Source: Gnetum montanum (lineage: Eukaryota > Streptophyta > Gnetopsida > Gnetales > Gnetaceae). From it: a stretch of DNA of 64,000 bases. The DNA lies in NCBI GenBank assembly GCA_015680685.1, contig MNCI01003975.1, positions 219,077-283,076 of the forward strand, written 5' to 3'. Position 1 is the first letter of the stretch. Every line of letters begins with the position of its first letter. A program made the position numbers and the translations under genes. Positions 57,500 to 64,000 of the stretch are shown in pieces. A model generated the notes under the pieces. That model did not search any database. It saw only the letters and a list, made by a program, of their open reading frames with translations, and had not been told where the DNA came from.

Positions 57500-58905
57500 G
57501 CTAAAGTAGGCTCACTCTACAAATAAATCACCTTCAAATACTACCTCTAGATATTATGCAAAGACAAAACGTTTTGCTGGAAAACTAGAAATCTAGATAT
57601 CTTCAATTAATATATTTGAAGATTACAAATAGATTCTCAAAACCCAGCAATGACCAAAACCTATCACCCTCAATGATATTGTAGGACATGAGGCTCTATA
57701 ACCACACAATGGTTAGTCTCAATGTAAGACATAACCAATAGAGAATCTCATCCATAACCCAAAATTGAGATCTCAACTCACAAGTAAGATACAAAAGAAA
57801 TGAACATAAAGACCAACAGTCCAAAAGTTGATCTTAGAGTTGCAACCACCAATTGCACCCACTCAATGTGCTCATCCACTCTCTCTTACTTAGCTCTTGA
57901 CACTTAAGAGCTCTTCCTCTTACTCATTATCTTCAACAATGGTGATTACAGCAATATTTATGATAAACTGGAAGATAAGAAACCTAGAAACTTGCCCTCA
58001 ACTCAACATGAAGCTCTTCAAATGTTTCCCAAGTCTTTTCACCTTCTCCCTAGCTATTTTCATCATTTTCCATCTTATTTTGAATCTTTTCTAAATTGGA
58101 ATAGGTGTTTTCGGAAGTTTCTCCAATCGTACAGGTCATCTTTGGCCTTGTCAAGAAGTCTTCTACGAAAACCTAGCTCTCAAGAAAGACATCTGCTATT
58201 TTTACAAGACATCTTCTCTGGGTCTAATACATCTCTTGCACAGGTAAGATGTCTTGCCCAAGACGTCTTGAAGTTAGGGGAGATGTCTTATGCAAGGTGT
58301 CTCATGGCTTGGGGAGACATCTCCCTCAAGACACTTCTTCTAAGGCAAGATGTCTCAGCCTAGATGACTACCAAAATAGCAAGACATCTCCTTTCCTCTC
58401 TAGACATCTCTTGTTAATCCTAGGCCTCTTCCAAGACATTTTTTTGCCCTCCAAGATGTCTTTTTCATGCTCAAAACCTATAAAACACACACATAGGGAA
58501 TAACAAAGGGGATTAGAAGAGGTGTTTCTACACCATCTTAGAAGTGTGATTGCTTTTTTTGTGTATTGTAATTATTTTCTTTTGAGCAAGAAGAAATTTT
58601 TTGCATTTCCTTTCTTATTGAACTATAGAATTATGTTGGTTCTTTGCACTTGAGTGAGCTTGGATTGTAAAATATTTGGATGTCTCTTCCACCTCCATGA
58701 TTTGCAACTAATGAAACTAAGATATTTTCTTAGATTTAGAAATATATTTCATTAGTTGTTTTTGGTTTCTAAAATACTAGGTCACACTCAAAAACAAATC
58801 CTAGGTTCTTTATACTTGAGTGAGCTTAGATTAAAAATTTCATTGGAAACATAGTTATTAATAAATAATATAGCACTAGGCATCTTAGGAAAACTTACTT
58901 AGAAC
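57500..58905 (+). repeat. LTR-like repeat copy 3, with U5-like tail
   Basis: Tandem to copy 2 at a period of about 1.37 kb. The AAGATGTCT/AGACATCTT zone is at 58185-58465, followed by CTATAAAAC (58478-58486, TATA-like) and 'agaagaggtgt'. It continues into a 370-bp tail (58536-58904) that also occurs as an insertion in gag of element B. Confidence 0.65.
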
Positions 58906-60045
58906 TAGAAGGATAAGCACCTCCATCTTCTCACCCTCAATGAATGGAGCTATCTAAGCCTCCTCTCATCTTCTTTGACAAAAGTCAAAAGTAGTCTTTC
59001 TTGGTATCATACATGCTATTAGTTTTATGACTACTACTCTTTACATATCTTGACAACCACTTTTCATAAATTCTGAAAAATTACGTAACTAGAATAAGAA
59101 AACCCAAGAAAAAGAAAACACTAAAACTAAAAAAAAAAAAAAACTATTGCTGCAGAAGAAATAAAAAACATAGAGAACACAAGTGATTTAAAAAAGAATC
59201 ATAAAATATGATCAAAATCAAAAATCAAAAATTGTAAATAAAATCAAAATAAAAAGCTATAAAAAGAAGACAAAATCAAAATAGATGGAGCTTTACCACA
59301 CACAAATTCAAGTTAGAAAACCTAATATTTCTCACTCATACGGTTAGGGTTGAAACCCAAAATAAGTAAAATATAGGTACACCCTAAGATATATAGTTTA
59401 ATTAGAAGTTTATAATTCAGCATTGATAATCGAACCCATCTAAATCAAGCAACTTACTATGTTAATACCTTATTGGTAACAAAATCAACTCAAAATGAAT
59501 AGAAGTTAACACAATCAAAATCATTTCATTTCAAAACCAATTTCAAAACCAAAAACCCAGAGAAAATCAGAAAAATTATAGGACCCAACATCTGTTTCTC
59601 TCTTTTAAAATTTTCCAATTAAATTATTATTAACATTTGTAAAAGAGAAAGGTCCCACCATGTGCTAGCGGTTACTTGTGCTATATGATAGAACCATTTT
59701 GAAAAGCCAAATGAGATTGAAGAGGATAACACTACTTCGGATGACCGCTTCCCTTTAGTCTTGTCAAATCAAATCAGCAAATGGATGGTGGAGAGAGGTT
59801 TACATCCTTGATAAGAAACAGCAGTGCGATAGAGCTTGAGGAATACTTCAACAATAAATAACCCGTTACTCCATGACTCAAAAAAAAATTTATTTGCAAG
59901 GACTATCGGATGTGTATGGTTGTCTCATGTGAATGAATATACGAATGACGCTACTCACTACAGCACAAGACTTCGAACTTGCCGTCAACTAGTTTTGGTG
60001 ATTCTCTACAGCCAAACGCACAATATTTGTCAATGCAGGTTGTCC
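58906..60045. other. AT-rich intergenic region
   Basis: No gene is supported. 59080-59300 is A-rich low complexity. From about 59640 the base composition becomes more even, as expected for sequence flanking a host gene. Confidence 0.5.
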
Positions 60046-60048
60046 GTA

Positions 60049-60092
60049 TTATATAACACATCCTCCCTCCCTCCCTCTCTCCCTCCCTCCTT
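60049..60092 (+). promoter_or_regulatory. TATA-like site with pyrimidine patch
   Basis: TTATATAAC is followed by a (TCCC)n run at 60061-60092. A TATA box followed by a pyrimidine patch is a common plant core promoter arrangement. It is about 1.15 kb upstream of the HIPP start, so it would imply a long leader or leader intron. A closer alternative is CTTTAAAAG at about 61084-61092. Neither is proven. Confidence 0.25.
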
Positions 60093-60575
60093 ATTCTGGA
60101 CGTCGGACTAGGACCTTACTCACATCAAGACGATGGCTAAATATAATATACTATAACATCAAGGCTGTGCTATTGGGCCTCCAAAGCCTTTGATACATTA
60201 CCAACAACCGACCTACAATATTTAATCTCTAATTGTTAGTTTTGCCCTATCAAGAAAGAAAGTCAAGTTGACATGGTTTTGGTGTTAGGTTTTCAAAGGG
60301 ATAGGCAACGTTGAACAAGTCTGTGGTGTGTAGGAAGGTAAGGAATCTGCTGCCCAACGCCAACAATTAACTGATTGAGAATGCCAAAGCAGGATGATGC
60401 TGCAAAAAAAACAGGAAACAACAGGAAACAATGCAACTATTACGGATGGCATCATGTAAAAAACATGTTTGTGTTTTATTTCTTAATCGACCGACAAGCA
60501 GCGAGGGGTTAGGTTCTACAACATTTGTATGGTTAGTCGGACATTGCTTTGCAGCTATCCATGCATTTTCAGTCG

Positions 60576-61070
60576 CCGATGCTATCGATTTTATCTTTCC
60601 TCTTATATGCAATTTTTATTGTACGTGCTGGAGCAACTGCAGAATCTAGGGTGTATAATAACCTCGGATGATTTTCAACTGAAGGCTCAGCTAACATGTC
60701 GTAGCTACTATGCTATCAATTTTATCTTTCCTTTTATATGTAATTTATGCAATTTTTATTGTACGTGTTGGAGCAACTGCAGAATCTAGGGTGTATAATA
60801 ACCTCTAGGGTGTATAATAACCTCGGATGATTTTGGACCGAAGGCTGAGCTAACAAGTCATAGCTACTTTAAGATTGCAAGGAGAAGTTGATGCTAATCG
60901 ATTTTATCTTTCCTCTTATTGTACGTGTTGGAGCAACTGCAGAATCTAGGGTGTATAATAACCTCGGAGCAGCTGCAGAATCTAGGGTGTATAATAACCT
61001 CGGATGATTTTCGACCGAGGGCTTAGCAAACACGTCGTAGCTACTTTAAGATTGCAGGGAGAAGTTGTTG
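60576..61070 (+). repeat. degenerate tandem repeat upstream of HIPP gene
   Basis: About three and a half copies of a 131-181-bp unit (gctatcgattttatctttcctc ... ggagcaactgcagaatctaggg ... taataacctcggatgatttt ... gctaacangtcgtagctac, given here in pieces). Units begin near 60581, 60712 and 60893. Inside, the 'ctagggtgtataataacctc' piece is itself duplicated in the second and third units. It lies directly upstream of the gene and may form part of its promoter. Confidence 0.8.
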
Positions 61071-61213
61071 GTGTACAGAGATGCTTTAAAAGCCTGCCAT
61101 GTACGCCTCAAGCCTAACCTGAAGCTTCTACCCAATCCCATTCATTAAGAAAGGTAGAGAGGTAAGGCTGCAGCTCCTTGGTCCTTGTCCTGCAGCGAAT
61201 ATCATATCACGTC

Positions 61214-61996
61214 ATGAAGGTTTCCTGCAAAAGTTTCTGTTTTTTTCTCCTCCTCCTTTTGTGTGCATTTGGTTTAGCTGTCATCATTTCCTGTGGTTGT
61301 CATTGCTCTTTGTCGTGGTGATTTTCAGAAAACGGTGATATCCGTGGATCTAAACTGTGAGAAAGGCAAGCGCGACGTCATGAAAACAGTTGGCAAGATC
61401 ATGGGTATATCGTTAAATCCAATATTTTGAAAAATGTTTGTTTGACACGGATTTGCGATTGTCATTATGAGTTCTTTTACTTGGCTTTTGCATACTTGCC
61501 CTTCGTTGGTTCTATATATCATGTTTAATTTTAGTTGGATCATTCAAAGGTTGTTCAGTGAAGTAAGTTTTCCAGATATGAAATGTTAATTACAATTACT
61601 TAACCATGTTAATGTCTTAGCCATAAAGTATTGTTTACAACAGTTGGTTGGGAAACGTTGGAGAATTTGATGAGTTGAGAACCCACTGCAGGGGTGAATT
61701 CTGTATCTCTGGACGAGGAGAAGAACACGGTCACCGTAGTAGGTTTAGCCGACCCGGTGGTGATAACTAAAAAGGTTAGAGAAAAATGTAACAAATCTGC
61801 TCATATTGTGAGTGTTGGGCCCGATAAACCGCCACCGCCAGCGCCACCGCCACCGCCACCGCCACCTAAAGCAACACCACCGGAAATCAGAGAAGTATTA
61901 ATATCCTATGGCGGTGGCTGTGGCCATGGACCATGCCAATGTGCTTGTTTCTGGGATAATAGGTATGCAGCAGACGAACAGTGTTGTGTCATGTAG
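61214..61996 (+). CDS. HIPP-type isoprenylated protein with degenerate HMA domain
   Basis: Three-exon gene: 61214-61219 (only Met-Lys), 61329-61404 and 61692-61996, with GT-AG introns of 109 and 287 bp in phases 0 and 1. The product has 128 residues. Residues 1-70 form a heavy-metal-associated (HMA) fold (KKTVISVDLNCEKGKRDVM, then VNSVSLDEEKNTVTVVG). The metal-binding CxxC is reduced to Cys12 with Gly at 15, so metal binding by the usual pair is unlikely. Residues 74-86 are a proline run, 101-113 a Gly/Cys cluster (GGGCGHGPCQCAC), and the last four residues CCVM make a CaaX box favouring farnesylation and membrane attachment. A first coding exon of just ATG AAG followed by an HMA exon is typical of plant HIPP genes. 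The exons have no stops and correct splice signals, so the gene looks intact. Related HIPPs act in metal handling, stress and protein interactions; the role of this one is unknown. Confidence 0.88.
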
Positions 61997-62019
61997 TACC
62001 GCACCTTGGCTATTGTAAT

Positions 62020-62045
62020 TTTAACAATGATTAATAACAAGGTGC
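62020..62045 (+). terminator. possible polyadenylation signal of HIPP gene
   Basis: ATTAATAACAAGG about 35 bp after the stop codon is near to an AATAAA-type upstream element. Plant signals are loose, so this is only a candidate. Confidence 0.25.
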
Positions 62046-64000
62046 TTAGTCGCCATGCTAGCACTCCGATTCATCTTTTATATCGAGCTGATTTGACTCG
62101 GGACTCCGTTTCACTATTTTCTTAAAAAATAAATTTTAATGAATATTAAAATCAGAGTAACAACTACTAAAACAAATAAATTTATTCACTAACTTTAAAA
62201 AACACTATGGTTTGTTATTAAATGTATAAAAATTAAATTTTAAATTATAAATAATTTAAAACATTTTGTTTATTTACTTTAGAACTCTATATCAGTTTTA
62301 TTTCCCTAATGGACTAATTGGTGATTTTGTTACTCTCGCTTTGAGTTAGAATTAAAACTTATCCTCAAGCTTACTAGAAATATTGATTATACTGCAAACA
62401 ATATATTTCAAGAGATTTAGTTATCCCTTTTAGTATATTGACTGGTTTTTACTATAGCTTTAGTATCAATAAATATGCCCTTTCTTTGAGTTATCCGAAT
62501 TGCCAAAGTTTTCCTGATTCTTTTTTCATGCGGAGCAAATTGCTTAGAGGCTTTAGTCATTCCTCCATCTCTATGATAATTACCTTATGCTCTATGATTA
62601 TTTTTATGCAATTACACATTTAACAAGTCTTCTGCAGATTTTATTTTTTAATCACCGTAATGGATACACAATTTAATATAAAATAATTTGTGCAAACACA
62701 AGGTAATACATCATCTCAAATCCACCATCCAAGCACATAGTTTTAGATATCTGTGATTAATCATGAGATTTGTGATATATAGTAATGCAACATTGAAGCC
62801 AATTCAAAATTGGATCAGCCATTTAATCTTGTTGTATGCTTTAAGCTTGGCCAAAGGTTTGGATTTATGTTGAGGAGCGTATATTTCTTTGGTGTTTTTT
62901 TATTCCCTCTCCACCATTCTTTTCAACATACTTCTTTGGCATTTCTCTAGGATTTTTGTCAAGATTTATGCCAACTAGCCTATTTTCTTGGGCCGTGTAT
63001 TCTTAAAGCAACATGATTCTTGCATATTTTCCTAGGGTAGTATTTTCTTTTTAGGTAATATTTACATGGAAGAATGTATTTCTCTAGCATTTTTCTTGGA
63101 TGCATTTGTTTGCCACATCAAAATGTAAAGTCAATTTGAAAAACCATTTTTTGGTTCTACTTAACTTGTACAAATTAATTCTATTAGCTTAGCATCATGT
63201 GTGTTTGGACAATTGTTTAATCTAGCTCAGGTCTTCATTCTCTACAAGATAGTAGCTTTTTTTAATGGGACTTAGTGGGGGCCAAGTTTAAATAGTTTTT
63301 AGAGCATGTTTGTAAAAGAATTTTAATCTAGCTCAGCTTGTAGAACCAACTCATCTATGAAGGGATGAGATATAGCTCTACCACATTAGCCTTTAAAGTA
63401 AGCTCGCATTTTGAATTAGCTCTAGAACTAATTCTTAGTTCTACAAAAGCTTGTTAAAAATAGTTGTACCACGTCAACTTCTTTTACCATGTGCAAAAAA
63501 ACAAAAAAAAATCATTTGTTTTAAAAAAAAAAGAATAAGAAAAGCCTTGAGGATCAACAAAATTTTAATTTTCTTTAAAGAGCTTATTACTATGTTAGCT
63601 CAAGCAGAAGTAAAGCCTATAGTAGAGAATATAAGTTGGCTTTAATAGCTATCTCTTTCAAAGCTAAAAGCATTTAGAACTAGGTTTTGGATCTATAAAA
63701 GTTACACCAAAAAAGGCTATGCTGTATTAGAAAAAATAAAAGAGTTACAAGCTTAGATTGAAAACGCTAGTATACGAAAAAACTAAGCTAAAAGCATTTA
63801 GAACTAGGTTTTGGATCTATACAAGCTACACCAAAAAAGGCTATGCCGTATCAGCAAAAATAAAAGAGATACAAGCTTAGATTGAAAAAGCTAGTATACG
63901 AAAAAGCTAGAGTTTGTACAACTATGCAAGTAAGCTAAACCTCATTAATAAAAAAAATAGGGGTTGTTAGTTGAAGCTTAAATAGCCATTATCTCTAATA
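62046..64000. other. AT-rich intergenic region
   Basis: No gene is supported. It contains a 124-bp tandem duplication at 63661-63908 (unit starts aagctaaaagcatttagaac at 63661 and 63785). Confidence 0.5.

Noticed and set aside
57005-58503. ORFs in the AAGATGTCT/AGACATCTT zones (for example 57992-58363)
   Set aside because: Repeat-derived; not shared as open frames between the copies.
60367-60789. ORFs of 72-86 codons on both strands upstream of HIPP
   Set aside because: They run over the tandem repeat and have no domain or start context.

Overview
This is a nuclear window from a large-genome seed plant. It is AT-rich and packed with decayed LTR retrotransposons. It carries one convincing host gene, an isoprenylated heavy-metal-associated-type (HIPP) protein near the right end. 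Bacterial-style operons, rRNA, tRNA and CRISPR are absent. A gymnosperm fits the old, nested, methylation-decayed repeats, but the sequence alone does not prove it.

Layout. 1-6290: remains of a plus-strand Ty3/gypsy element (LTR-like repeat, initiator-Met-type primer site, gag, protease, reverse transcriptase, RNase H, start of integrase). 8521-16944: element A (minus, target duplication ATCAT). 17336-18750: an LTR-like repeat (H1) with a 20-bp minisatellite. 20413-26781: element B (plus, AAGGT). 27340-28135: a GC-rich island of unknown origin. 29450-31880: minus-strand gag and protease remains of another gypsy element. 32713-42999: element C (plus, AAAGA). 43706-45090: a second copy of the minisatellite LTR (H2), containing an assembly gap. 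45602-53085: element D (minus, AAGAC). 53390-54510: a LINE-type reverse transcriptase remnant. 54827-55530: the 3' end of a gypsy pol. 56126-58905: two tandem copies of an LTR-like repeat related to positions 1-770. 59640-62040: the HIPP gene and its upstream region. 62040-64000: AT-rich intergenic DNA.

Elements A, B, C and D are one Athila-like family. They share TG...CA LTR ends, perfect 5-bp target duplications, an Asp-tRNA-type primer site, the same gag zinc-knuckle variant and colinear noncoding blocks. Their coding capacity is complementary. C has gag and a full pol but only a stub in the envelope position. A and D have gag and a long envelope-position ORF (ORF2) but no pol. B has gag and a drastically shortened ORF2. 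This is what one expects if pol-less members were mobilised in trans by C-like relatives.

The most interesting signal is regulatory. Each family LTR carries a cluster of GATATC palindromes immediately upstream of its TATA box. In A and D, and only there, a second copy of this GATATC-plus-TATA module lies about 500 bp upstream of ORF2 in the same orientation. The ORF2 start codon is preceded in all four elements by a branch-point and 3' splice-site pattern. A short G-run motif like the terminal polypurine tract recurs at several fixed internal positions. Together these suggest that ORF2 has its own promoter and is expressed from a spliced message.
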